A model generated the notes under the pieces. It saw nothing but the letters and a program-made list of their open reading frames with translations, did not search any database and was not told the origin of the DNA. Positions 17,306 through 26,500 of a DNA stretch of 58,275 nucleotides are shown here, one piece after another (positions within the stretch are counted from its first letter, which is position 1; every line of letters starts with the position of its first letter). Origin of the DNA: Sporisorium sorghi (lineage: Eukaryota > Basidiomycota > Ustilaginomycetes > Ustilaginales > Ustilaginaceae); assembly GCA_023212695.1 (NCBI GenBank), contig JALCCG010000132.1, positions 1-58,275 of the forward strand, written 5' to 3'. Made by a program: the position numbers and the translations under genes.

Positions 17306-18292
17306 TTATGGCGTATTAATAATTTTGTCGTAAAGCTCTCTTCCGTACATGTTGGCAAAGCGTTCATGCACGGATTTGGCAGCGGCCTCGAATGGACCTT
17401 TTTCAACCTCAACGAACTCGGTTCCAAACTCCTTCAGTTGATTGATGATCTGCTCTTCCTGTTCAAACACCAACTGATTCTCATATTCGGTGGCTTCCTT
17501 GGCAGCCTCTTCAACCACTTGCCGCTGGAACTCATTCAAGCGTTGGTACGTCACTTCACTCATAGCAAGCATCACGTAGCCGTATACATGATCCGTCATC
17601 ATCATATATTTCTGGACTTCCTGAATTTTGGAGCTTGCCGTAAAAGCAACCGGATTCTCCTGTGCATCGATGACTCCGGTTTGAAGCGAGGAGTACACTT
17701 CTCCGAAGGCCATTGGCGTCGGCGTAGCGCCCATCGCTTCCCAAGCTGCAATGGAAGCCGGAATCTCGGGCACGCGGATTTTCAAACCGCGCAGATCGCT
17801 TGGCGTTTCAATTTTCTTGTTCGCGGTCAACTCGCGCGGGGTTCTCATCCAGAACTCCAAGCCACGGACCTCGGCATTATCAAGCAAGCTCTGCTTCAGT
17901 TCATCTCCGACATCGCCATAGAGCACATTCTCCAGATGCTGCTTGTCGCGGAACAAATATGGCAGCTCCAGAATTGCATAAGGACTATAGAAATTGGATA
18001 ATACGCCGGCCGGCAGTGCAAAATCCACCGACCCTATCTGCATGCCTTCGATCAGGTCTCGGTCATTCCCAAGCATGGAGCTGGCATAAACTTCGACATC
18101 AATCTCTCCGTTCGTTTTCTCCTTGACCAGTTCCGCAAATTTAAGCGCACCGAGATGCCATGGATCGGATTCGCCCGTAATATGGCCGAGTCTCAGCTTG
18201 ATCGGACCATCGCTCGTATTGGGCCTAGTTATAAATAAAGCGCTTACAATGAGCAGTGCAACCACCATGACAACTGTGATTCTTTTCCACAT
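17306..18292 (-). CDS. dctP: TRAP transporter solute-binding protein (DctP family)
   Basis: 328 residues from ATG at 18292 (MWKRITVVMVV), preceded by GGGGGA at seven bases. A signal anchor or signal peptide covers about residues 4-22, with no lipobox Cys. The DctP fold shows LRLGHITGESDPWHLGALKFAELV, MLGNDRDLIEGMQIGSVDFA, the carboxylate-binding Arg region RTPRELTANKK, LKIRVPE and GATPTPMAFGEVYSSLQTGVIDAQENP. It captures a carboxylated substrate outside the membrane. A hairpin precedes the gene in the gap after the dehydrogenase gene. Confidence 0.95.
   Translation of the reverse strand: MWKRITVVMVVALLIVSALFITRPNTSDGPIKLRLGHITGESDPWHLGALKFAELVKEKTNGEIDVEVYASSMLGNDRDLIEGMQIGSVDFALPAGVLSNFYSPYAILELPYLFRDKQHLENVLYGDVGDELKQSLLDNAEVRGLEFWMRTPRELTANKKIETPSDLRGLKIRVPEIPASIAAWEAMGATPTPMAFGEVYSSLQTGVIDAQENPVAFTASSKIQEVQKYMMMTDHVYGYVMLAMSEVTYQRLNEFQRQVVEEAAKEATEYENQLVFEQEEQIINQLKEFGTEFVEVEKGPFEAAAKSVHERFANMYGRELYDKIINTP
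18235..18248 (-). promoter_or_regulatory. cre-like motif in the dctP signal-sequence codons
   Basis: ATAAAGCGCTTACA on the plus strand matches 12 of 14 cre positions and lies over codons for Val-Ser-Ala-Leu of the DctP signal segment. It may be chance, but it repeats the placement seen in two other uptake operons here. Confidence 0.3.
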
Positions 18293-18321
18293 TTGCCGTT
18301 CCCCCAATCTGATATGAAGTT

Positions 18322-18357
18322 CCTGCGGCTTCCGTCCCTAGAAGCAGAAGCCGCGGG
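18322..18357 (-). other. Intercistronic hairpin between dehydrogenase and dctP
   Basis: Stem GCGGCTTC/GAAGCCGC (18325-18332, 18347-18354), extended by outer pairs, in the 76-base gap. No U-run follows, so it more likely shapes mRNA stability or dctP expression than ends transcription. Confidence 0.5.
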
Positions 18358-18368
18358 GAATATGCTGA

Positions 18369-19394
18369 TTATTCAAAGGTGACAATGACTTTCAGAGATG
18401 AATCTTCTTTCTTGTCCACCAGGCGGAAGCCTTCCGCCGCCTCTTCATAAGGCAGACGATGGGAAATGACTGATTTGACATTCACCGCCCCGCTGGACAA
18501 CAAATCAATGGCCGAAATGGTATCTTCACGCGTATAGGTCATGCAGCCCACAATTTCTTTCTCTGTCTGCTGCAAATTTACGATATCGAAGGTTTGCGTG
18601 CCATGGAACATCGCAATCGTTACGCAGCGACCGCCTTTGCGAAGCAAGGAAAGGGCATCATCCACGATTCCCGGAACGCCGGCCGCAATCAGCACCTTAT
18701 CAAATTCGCCTGCAATGTCTGCCTTGGCTTCCTCTGTCCAATGATCCTTGCCGTGAATATTTAAGGTGTGAGTCGCTCCCATCTCCTTCGCGGATTCAAG
18801 CGCGTAATCCATCACATCGGTAACCATCAGTGTTGTAGCCCCTGCCGCCTTGGCTGCCGTCATGGCGAGCAGCCCGATCGGACCGGCTCCAAGAATGGCA
18901 ACTTTGTCTCCAATTTCAATTCCGGCTTTCCTTACCGCATGAACCCCTACCGCAAACGGTTCAACGAGCACACCCAGCTCATGGTCCAGATGATCCGGCA
19001 GTTTGAACACACACGTCTCCGGGGCGGCAAAATATTCAGCCATCGAGCCATACCAGCCCTTCAGGCCAGGCGCTCCCCGCTCCGCGCAATAATTCGTTCT
19101 GCCGGTAAGGCAATAATCGCATTTGCCGCAGCCCACCTGCGGCTCAACGGTTACCCGGTCCCCCGGCTTGAAGGAGGTGACGTCCTTGCCGACCTTCACG
19201 ACTTCACCGGACAATTCATGTCCGATAATGACCGGCGGCTTCCGAAACAGATGCAATCCCTTGTAAGTATGAATATCCGAACCGCAAATACCGGCGGCTT
19301 TTACCTGTATCAATACTTCCCCCGTCCCGATCTCCGGTATATCCACGTCTTTAACGACAACTTTGTATGCATCCTCCACATATACAGCCTTCAT
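18369..19394 (-). CDS. Zinc-dependent medium-chain alcohol dehydrogenase (sugar-acid or polyol type)
   Basis: 341 residues from ATG at 19394, with AGGGGGAG before it. Catalytic zinc region GICGSDIHTYKG with GHELSGEV at about 36-65; structural zinc cysteines CGKCDYCLTGRTNYC at about 93-107; Rossmann motif GAGPIGLLAM near 168. The class oxidises polyols or hydroxy acids with NAD. Known tetronate pathways use LtnD (beta-hydroxyacid dehydrogenase family) or DenD (epimerase-like) at this step, so a member of this family is a departure. It may oxidise the imported C4 acid before phosphorylation. Substrate inferred from the operon. Confidence 0.9.
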   Translation of the reverse strand: MKAVYVEDAYKVVVKDVDIPEIGTGEVLIQVKAAGICGSDIHTYKGLHLFRKPPVIIGHELSGEVVKVGKDVTSFKPGDRVTVEPQVGCGKCDYCLTGRTNYCAERGAPGLKGWYGSMAEYFAAPETCVFKLPDHLDHELGVLVEPFAVGVHAVRKAGIEIGDKVAILGAGPIGLLAMTAAKAAGATTLMVTDVMDYALESAKEMGATHTLNIHGKDHWTEEAKADIAGEFDKVLIAAGVPGIVDDALSLLRKGGRCVTIAMFHGTQTFDIVNLQQTEKEIVGCMTYTREDTISAIDLLSSGAVNVKSVISHRLPYEEAAEGFRLVDKKEDSSLKVIVTFE

Positions 19395-19449
19395 TGTCTC
19401 TCCCCCTTGTTGTAATTCAAGCTTCACGGTATGATTTCGTATCTCTCTG

Positions 19450-20103
19450 TTATATAAAAAGCGCTTGCTTCGATTCCTGCAAATGACGGCGCATCACGTC
19501 CGCACTGCTCTCCTTGCCAGTCTTCAGCGCTTCGTAAATCTTCCAATGATCCTCCAGGAACTTCTCCATCCGATGCGGATCCTTACGCAAATGTCGGCGC
19601 GTGATCCGCTGCAGATGATCATGGTAGTTCAGCAGCACCCGGTGAATCTCCTGATTGCCCGTGCATTCGCAGATAATCAGGTGGAAGTCATGGTCGGCCT
19701 GGGCAAAATTCTTCACATCAAGTCGGCTGACGATTTCTGCCGTTTCTTCCAGATTGCCTTCCAGCTCCTTCTCCTGTTCAGGCGTGAGTCTGGTTTCGAT
19801 CTGCTGGCAGTTGAACGTCTCAAGCGCAATCCGCAAATCATATATATCCACAATCCGGTTCACGGACAGATCATTAATGATGATGCCCTGCTTCGAGGAA
19901 ACGGTGACAAACCCCTCGGTCTCCAGCCGTGTCAGTGCCGCTTTAATCGGCGTCTTGCTCATCCCAAGCAGCTCAATCAATTCCCTCTCGGACAAAAATC
20001 TTCCCGGCTCAAATTTCTCATTCAGAATGCTTTCCTTGATTTCATTGTAGGCCACATCCTTTAACAGAAGAGAAGATGCCCCTTTGCTTTTATCCATCGT
20101 CAT
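19450..20103 (-). CDS. GntR family regulator, FadR/FCD subclass
   Basis: 217 residues. N-terminal winged helix with SERELIELLGMSKTPIKAALTRLETEGFV (about 42-70) and a C-terminal all-helical FCD domain whose metal-binding residues appear in DHDFHLI and in later His-rich helices. ATG at 20103 follows TAGGAGA. It lies inside the tetronate operon between kinase and dehydrogenase genes, so it is probably the pathway-specific regulator and binds the operon's substrate or an intermediate. The 24-bp palindrome at 21532 is its likely operator. Confidence 0.92.
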   Translation of the reverse strand: MTMDKSKGASSLLLKDVAYNEIKESILNEKFEPGRFLSERELIELLGMSKTPIKAALTRLETEGFVTVSSKQGIIINDLSVNRIVDIYDLRIALETFNCQQIETRLTPEQEKELEGNLEETAEIVSRLDVKNFAQADHDFHLIICECTGNQEIHRVLLNYHDHLQRITRRHLRKDPHRMEKFLEDHWKIYEALKTGKESSADVMRRHLQESKQALFI

Positions 20104-20124
20104 TCGTGTATTCTCCTATCTTGG

Positions 20125-21516
20125 CTATTCATTCGGTTCAAGCGAACCGGCATCCCGCACGTTAATAAAATAATCCGGTGATCCCAGCTGCCCACCCTTA
20201 AGCGCCAGTTCCAGACCGGCAAGTCTGGCATCGTCTGAATATACCCTGCACAGTGGAGCGCCCGGTGAAACATCCCATATCATCTCCAGCCCGTATACAC
20301 CCATTTCACTGGTGACAAAACCGGAGGTATCTCCTCCAGCAATGACAACACGGCGAAGGCCCGGGTTCTGATCCATGATCCGTTTGGTCAGCTTGCCAAG
20401 CCGTCTCCCGATAAACTCACCGGTTTCCGCTCCGGACAGCCCAAGCGAATTCAACCTGCTGCGTGTCTCTCCGATGGCTTCATCCTCAGGACCAAGTGCA
20501 GTGTACAGCACCACGCTCTGTCCTTCAGCGAGCTTGTCCGCTGCTTGATGGATCCATTCCGACAGGGTCGTTTCATCCGTATTATGCATCATATCCGGCG
20601 TTATGCGTATTCCATGAAAACCTTCGGCTATCGCCCGTTCAATCTGAAGCTGAGTGACAGGCGATGCACTCCCTGACATAACCAGAATTGTATCGGTTGG
20701 CTGAATACGGGCATCAGGTCCGTTATTCTCCGATGAGTGCGAGCTAAGTCCAAGCTCATCCCAATGAGCAGCAAGAGCATATTCAACGCCAGAGGAACCG
20801 ACAACAAACGTTCCCGCCCCTTCCGGCTTATCCTGAATGAGCTCCCCACATCGCTTGAGCCTGTCTTCATCCAGAGCATCAAATAACAGAATTCCCGGTT
20901 TCTCTACCAGTTTATCATGATATCGGTGATGAACCGTATCCTGGTCTCCGTCAAGCTCTACGATATCCATCAAAGCGATCACTTCCGAGGTCTGCTCGGC
21001 AAGGTGAAGACGCAAATCCGCCTCATGCATCGGAGTGGAAGGATGCTTCGACATCACGGGGTGCCGATCCAAACGGTACACCGTATCATGCATTTTCGCA
21101 AAATGCTGGCCAAACAGCGTATAACGTCCGAGACGGGGCGCGCCGACCAGCAGCGGAACCGTAACCTGGTCAGGAAAATAGTCTCTTGCCACCCTAATCG
21201 CATGGCCTATGCTGCCAACCTCTGGAGAAGAATCGAAGGTTGAACATGTCTTATAGTGGACGAGCGGTGCGCCGCTCATGGACAGCTTCTCGAATACAGG
21301 CCGAAGCTCGGCCTCCATATCCTCTGGAGATTTGGCTCTGCTTGTACCTGCTACACCTACACAGCGAATGCCTTCAAACTTCTTCAGCCGCTCAAGCGAA
21401 GGTGCTTCCAGAAACAATACCGTGCGGAAACCGCTTCGGGCCAGTGCCTCCATCGCATCCGTCGAACCGGTGAAGTCATCGCCATAGAAAGCAAGCAGCA
21501 GCTCATTGTTGTTCAT
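20125..21516 (-). CDS. Four-carbon acid sugar kinase (OtnK/DtnK family, DUF1537)
   Basis: 463 residues. N-terminal domain starts LLAFYGDDFTGSTDAMEALARSGF, the substrate-binding DD motif; the C-terminal nucleotide-binding domain has VVIAGGDTSGFVTSEMGV and ISPGAPL-like VSPGAPLCRV. The family phosphorylates tetronates or 3-oxotetronate at O4. Which member this is (D-threonate, D-erythronate or 3-oxotetronate kinase) cannot be told from sequence; the class II aldolase at the operon end points to the 3-oxotetronate (OtnK) route, since no PdxA-like dehydrogenase is present. First gene of the seven-gene operon; AGGAGGG precedes ATG 21516. Confidence 0.92.
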   Translation of the reverse strand: MNNNELLLAFYGDDFTGSTDAMEALARSGFRTVLFLEAPSLERLKKFEGIRCVGVAGTSRAKSPEDMEAELRPVFEKLSMSGAPLVHYKTCSTFDSSPEVGSIGHAIRVARDYFPDQVTVPLLVGAPRLGRYTLFGQHFAKMHDTVYRLDRHPVMSKHPSTPMHEADLRLHLAEQTSEVIALMDIVELDGDQDTVHHRYHDKLVEKPGILLFDALDEDRLKRCGELIQDKPEGAGTFVVGSSGVEYALAAHWDELGLSSHSSENNGPDARIQPTDTILVMSGSASPVTQLQIERAIAEGFHGIRITPDMMHNTDETTLSEWIHQAADKLAEGQSVVLYTALGPEDEAIGETRSRLNSLGLSGAETGEFIGRRLGKLTKRIMDQNPGLRRVVIAGGDTSGFVTSEMGVYGLEMIWDVSPGAPLCRVYSDDARLAGLELALKGGQLGSPDYFINVRDAGSLEPNE

Positions 21517-21531
21517 GCTTGTCCCTCCTGA

Positions 21532-21555
21532 ATCTATGATAGATCTATCATAGAT
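21532..21555. promoter_or_regulatory. 24-bp perfect palindrome, candidate GntR operator
   Basis: ATCTATGATAGA followed by its exact reverse complement. It lies from about +10 of the operon promoter to just before the kinase ribosome-binding site, where a bound repressor would block elongation. Confidence 0.7.
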
Positions 21556-21568
21556 CTATTTGAGACCT

Positions 21569-21597
21569 ATTGTATGTGCAGCGCTTTCAAAAGTCAA
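21569..21597 (-). promoter_or_regulatory. Sigma-A promoter of the tetronate operon
   Basis: TTGACT (21592-21597), a 17-base spacer and TACAAT (21569-21574) on the minus strand. The spacer contains GAAAGCGCTGCA, a good half of a cre site, so CcpA may also act here. Upstream, 21598-21759 also serves oxdC; I see only a GATAAAC...GTTTATC dyad (about 21618-21645) and no clear oxdC promoter. Confidence 0.75.
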
Positions 21598-21759
21598 CAA
21601 TCTTTTCGTTTGCAAGTGATAAACATCATGGCATAGGGGTTTATCGTGTGCCGCATTTAACCCTCATATTAGTCAAGCACCCCCTCATAATCATAAAAGA
21701 TAGCAGTTTTAATCGGATGTTCGTAGATAAATGAACACGTGGAGGGAGAAACAAAATTC

Positions 21760-22953
21760 ATGGGGAATCAGAGCCATAACCAAAAGAATCAGCGCCATGT
21801 GCCTCAGCCAATACGCAGTGACGGAGCCGGCGGGCCTGACTATGGCCCGCGGGACGTGATGAGGGATATCGAGAATCCCGACTTGCTTGTGCCTCCAGCT
21901 ACGGATGCGGGCTTAATGCCCAATCTGAAAATGTCCTTCTCCGACACGCATATGCAGCTCAATCATGGTGGCTGGTCGCGGGAAATTACGGTGCGGGACC
22001 TGCCGATTGCCACCACACTTGCCGGCGTCAATATGAGCCTTACGCCCGGCGGCGTGCGGGAGCTGCATTGGCATCAGCAGGCGGAATGGGCCTACATGAT
22101 CTGGGGCAGCGCCAGAATTACGTCAGTGGATCAAAACGGAAGAAATTTCATCGCAGACGTGGGTCCAGGCGATCTGTGGTATTTTCCCGCCGGTCTCCCC
22201 CACTCCATCCAGGGACTTGAGGAGGGCTGTGAATTCCTGCTTGTGTTTGACGACGGCCACTTCTCGGATCTCAATACCCTGTCGATTTCCGATTGGTTTG
22301 CCCATACCCCCAAGGATGTATTGTCTGCCAACTTCGGCGTACCAGAGTACGCATTTGACCATATCCCGGACAAACAGGTCTACATTTTTCAGGATCAGGT
22401 TCCGGGCTCGCTCGAAAGCCAGGAGGTCCAGTCGCCTTACGGGAACGTGCCGCTCAGCTTCAAGCACCGGCTGCTGGCGCAAGAACCGATCGTAACCCCT
22501 GGCGGAAGTGTAAGAATCGCGGACTCCAGTAATTTCCCGATCTCCAAAACCATTGCTGCCGCCCTCGTCGAGATTAAACCAGGCGCCATGCGGGAGCTCC
22601 ATTGGCACCCGGATCAGGATGAATGGCAGTATTACCTGTCCGGACAGGGACGCATGACCGTATTCGCGGGCCACGGCACGGCACGGACCTTTGATTACAG
22701 AGCCGGTGATGTGGGATATGTTCCATTTGCTTTTGGCCACTACATCCAGAACACAGGCACGGAATCGCTATGGTTTCTGGAAATGTTCAGAAGCGACCGG
22801 TTCGAGGATGTATCCTTGAATCAATGGATGGCATTGACTCCTCGGGACCTGGTCCAGGATAACCTGAGAGTCGAACCCGATGTAACCGATGCTTTACGTA
22901 AAGAAAAATGGCCTGTTGTAAAATATCCGGGATTCTCGTATTACCCAAGGTAA
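21760..22953 (+). CDS. Bicupin oxalate decarboxylase-like enzyme (OxdC/OxdD family)
   Basis: 397 residues from ATG at 21760; the GTG at 21739 lies within the ribosome-binding site. Two cupin domains each keep a full Mn site: [10 protein letters not shown] with GLPHS, and [11 protein letters not shown] with GHYIQN. Arg before each ELHWH and Glu in FLEMF are present as in Bacillus OxdC. OxdC converts oxalate to formate and CO2, consuming a proton. The active-site lid, SENST in Bacillus OxdC, reads SDLNT here, so the lid glutamate that sets decarboxylase against oxidase chemistry is replaced by Asp. No secretion signal. Monocistronic, followed by a terminator-like hairpin. Confidence 0.92.
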   Translation: MGNQSHNQKNQRHVPQPIRSDGAGGPDYGPRDVMRDIENPDLLVPPATDAGLMPNLKMSFSDTHMQLNHGGWSREITVRDLPIATTLAGVNMSLTPGGVRELHWHQQAEWAYMIWGSARITSVDQNGRNFIADVGPGDLWYFPAGLPHSIQGLEEGCEFLLVFDDGHFSDLNTLSISDWFAHTPKDVLSANFGVPEYAFDHIPDKQVYIFQDQVPGSLESQEVQSPYGNVPLSFKHRLLAQEPIVTPGGSVRIADSSNFPISKTIAAALVEIKPGAMRELHWHPDQDEWQYYLSGQGRMTVFAGHGTARTFDYRAGDVGYVPFAFGHYIQNTGTESLWFLEMFRSDRFEDVSLNQWMALTPRDLVQDNLRVEPDVTDALRKEKWPVVKYPGFSYYPR

Positions 22954-23003
22954 AGTTCTAACTCCTCTTTGAACGGGGCCGGTTCTTCAACAGTTACATA
23001 ATA

Positions 23004-23041
23004 CAGACCTGCCAAGGAGACTCCTTCATGGCGGTCTGTTT
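23004..23041 (+). terminator. Terminator-like hairpin after oxdC-like gene
   Basis: CAGACC/GGTCTG outer stem with GCCA/TGGC and AGGAG/CTCCT inner pairing, followed by a short U-tract. It lies 50 bases past the stop and before the MarR promoter. Confidence 0.65.
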
Positions 23042-23058
23042 GCCTCCCATTCTGACAT

Positions 23059-23103
23059 TTGACTTTTCTTTCCTTCTGCCATATAGTTCATTAATGAAAC
23101 TAT
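23059..23103 (+). promoter_or_regulatory. marR-MMPL promoter with overlapping operator
   Basis: TTGACT (23059-23064), a 17-base spacer and TATAGT (23082-23087). The dyad ATAGTTCATTAATGAAACTAT type (23083-23103, two arms around CATTAATG with one extra base) overlaps the -10, as expected for MarR autorepression. A further TGAACTAT half follows at 23112. Confidence 0.7.
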
Positions 23104-23137
23104 TTCACACGTGAACTATTCGAAAGGAGAACTATTC

Positions 23138-23590
23138 TTGAACGATAAGGCAAAGCAATGGATCGACCGGTATGTGGACGTCTACCTGTTGGTAACCCGC
23201 CGGATCAACGCCCAGATTCGGGAGCATCTCGGAGAGGATCTGACCCATGATCAGTTTCAGGTTGTGCGTTTGATCAACAGCATCGATCACTGTACTTCAT
23301 CCCATTTGGCTGAGACGCTTGCCGTTGGCAAGAGCTCGATCACCGCCATCGTCAATCGTCTGGTGGATGCAGGCATTATTGACCGAACCCGGGACGAAGC
23401 GGACCGAAGGCTGGTGTATTTGTCGTTAACGGAATACGGCAATTCCATTTTCGAGTCAGCCCAGGAGCAGGTGCGGGAGATCATCTCCCCTTACTTGCAG
23501 CATTTTGAAGAAAAAGATATTGAAATGTTCATCTCGATGTTCGAGAAGCTGGGGCAGTTGATGTTTGAATCAGGAGGGAGAAAAAATTGA
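23138..23590 (+). CDS. MarR family transcriptional regulator
   Basis: 150 residues from a TTG at 23138, which follows AAAGGAG by eight bases (protein begins MNDKAKQWIDRYV). The winged helix is clear: SSHLAETLAVGKSSITAIVNRLVDAGIIDRTRDEADRRLVYLSLTEYG (about 58-105), including the DxRR wing. MarR proteins are dimeric repressors released by phenolic or drug ligands. It overlaps the MMPL gene by four bases (TTGA), so it is the co-expressed controller of the efflux protein. Confidence 0.93.
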   Translation: MNDKAKQWIDRYVDVYLLVTRRINAQIREHLGEDLTHDQFQVVRLINSIDHCTSSHLAETLAVGKSSITAIVNRLVDAGIIDRTRDEADRRLVYLSLTEYGNSIFESAQEQVREIISPYLQHFEEKDIEMFISMFEKLGQLMFESGGRKN

Positions 23591-26500
23591 AAGCCATACT
23601 GAAAGCAAGATGGGCAATCATCGTTCTATGGCTGGCAGCGGCTGTTGTGCTGTTTATGCTCGCGCCTTCCATGTCAGACCTGGTTCGGGAGAAGGGTCAG
23701 CTATCCGTACCTGACGGATACAGCTCGTCGCGGGCCACAGAAATTCTCAAGGAAGCATCCGGCGGAGAAGGCGGAGAAACCCTGCATCAGGTTGCACTTG
23801 TCTTCAACAAGCCCGACGGGCTAAGCACCGCGGACAAGGATAGTATCCGGCAAGGCGTTCAAGCCTTAAACGACAATAAAGAAAGCCTCCACATCGATTC
23901 CATCAATGAACCGTTCACGCAGACGGAGCTGGAAGACACCCTGATTGCAAAGGACGGCAAGACCATCATGGTCGCACTGCAGGTCAGCGGTGGCCAAGAG
24001 GCTGTAAAGGCACTTCCCGATAAGGTCAATGAGGTGCTGGAGGGCGTTCAAGCCGATCATTACCTGACAAGTGAAGGCCTCATTAATGAAGATACCATCG
24101 TCAGCTCCGAAGAAGGCCTGAAGAAAACGGAATATATTACAGTTGTCTTTATTCTCCTCATTCTATTCGTGGTATTCCGTTCCTTTGTAGCGCCATTCGT
24201 TCCACTATTGACCGTAGGACTCAGTTACATCGTGTCACAATCGGTTGTATCTTTTCTCGTGGACCAGTTTAACTTCCCGATATCGAGCTTCACCCAGATC
24301 TTCATGGTCGCCGTCATGTTCGGGATCGGAACCGACTACTGCATCCTGCTGATCAGTCGGTTCAAGGAAGAACTGACGGCATCAGAAGATACGCAATCGG
24401 CTATCATCGAGACCTATCGGAAAGCCGGAGGGACCGTGCTTTATTCCGGGCTTGCCGTATTTGTCGGTTTTGCCGCCATCGGTTTATCGAAATTCATTCT
24501 CTACAAATCCGCGGTTGCGGTTGCGATCGGCATCGCGGTTATGCTTCTTGCATTGGTTACGATCGTACCGTTCTTCATGGCGGTGCTTGGCAAGAAACTG
24601 TTCTGGCCGTCACGCGGCAAGCTCGAACACAGCGAGAACAAACTATGGGGAGCAGCAGGCTCTTTCTCTCTCAAGCGTCCTTGGGCTGCCCTGCTGGTCG
24701 TGGCTGTCATCGTAGCCCCTTTCCTTGTTACGTACAGCGGCAAGCTGTCGTTTAACAGTCTGGAGGAGATCGGTCCAAGTTACGCTTCGGTCAAGGGCTT
24801 TAACATTATCTCGGACAGCTTCGGTCCAGGACAATCGCTGCCTTCCACGATCGTAATCAAGAATGATGATCGAATGGATACGGCGGAATATATGGGACTC
24901 GCGGAGAAAATCAGCCGTGAGGTGGAAAAGGTTGATGGGGTATCCAGCGTCCGCAGTCTCTCCCGTCCAACCGGCGAGCAAATTAATGATTTCCTCATCC
25001 CAACGCAGGTCAAAACGTTAAATGAAGGGTTGGGAGAGTCCAAAGACGGACTGACTCAAATTCAGAATGGATTATCCGAAGCGGGCAAACAGCTCAGCGA
25101 AAATACGCCTAAACTGAATGAAGCCGCAGCGGGAGCCAAAGAACTGACCAAGGGAACCGCTGATCTTAAGGACGGTATTACCGAGCTTGGTCAAGGCCTC
25201 AGCGCCATTCAAAAAGGTATCCAGAGCGGAAGTGCGGGCGCCGGCGAACTTAAATCCGGACTTGCGCAAGCTGCGCAGAGCGCTAAAGAGTTAGCTGCCG
25301 CAAATGCCCAGCTGCTCCAGGGCTATAAACAGCTTGATGCCGGATTAACAGCTCTTGACGGCGGCGTTGCCGGACTTCAGGAGCAGCTGGGTGGCGTAGC
25401 TGCTGCACTGGGCGGACTTGACGGTTCCTTCACAGGCCTTGAGAGCAACTATCCGGAGCTAATTCAAGATACCGACTACCAGACCATTAAGGGAACCGTA
25501 ACACAAACAGCAGCAGGTACTGCCGAGTTGGCTGCGGGTCTTGGACAGATCTCCGAGCAGCTCAAGGGCGCATCCGCCGGCTTATCGGAAGCGAACACCG
25601 GATACGCTAAAGCGGCCGCCGGGCAAAAGGCGCTTGCCGACGGACTCCAGCAGCTGGTGTCCGGTATCGGTGAGCTTCAATCCGGCCTCTCCCAGGCAGC
25701 TAGCGGGCAAGGCCAGATCATAGGCCAAATCCCTTCCATTACAGGTGGGCTGGATCAGCTTCAGGGCGGTCAGAAGCAGCTTGCCGACGGGTTTGGCGAT
25801 CTGACCGGGCAGATCGGAGAGCTGACCGAAGGCCTGAATTCCAGTGCCGACGGGCTGAAACAAATCTCGGACGGACTGCATTCCGCCCAGGATTATCTGC
25901 AGCAGATTCAGGATGTTCAGGATGAAGAGCTCAGCGGATTCTTCATTCCGCAGGAAGCGCTTGAGAATGAAGAATTTCAAACCGTATTTGATACCTACTT
26001 GACCGATAACCGCAAAGTGATGACGCTGGATGTTGTCTTGGCTACCAATCCATACAGCGAAGAAGCGCTAGGCAGCGTCGAGCAGATCCAAACCGCAGTC
26101 GATCGTGCCGTGAAGGATACGAAGCTGGAGAACGCCGAAGTTGCCATCAGCGGCATCACCAGCACCAACAACGACCTGCAGAATATTTCGAATGAAGACT
26201 ACACGCGGACCGTGATTCTCATGCTGAGCGGGATCTTCATCATTCTGGTCGTGCTGCTGCGCTCCATCGTGATGCCGATCTATCTGATTGTTTCATTGGT
26301 CATTACGTACTTTACCGCAGTCGGTGTTACGGAGATGATCTTTGTCCACGGCTTCGGATATTCCGGCATCACCTGGGCCACGCCGTTCTTCAGCTTTGTC
26401 ATGCTGATCGCGCTCGGGGTGGACTACAGCATCTTCCTGATGGCACGCTTCAACGAGAATAAGAGCTGGGATGTTCAGGACGCCATTCTTCATGCCATGC

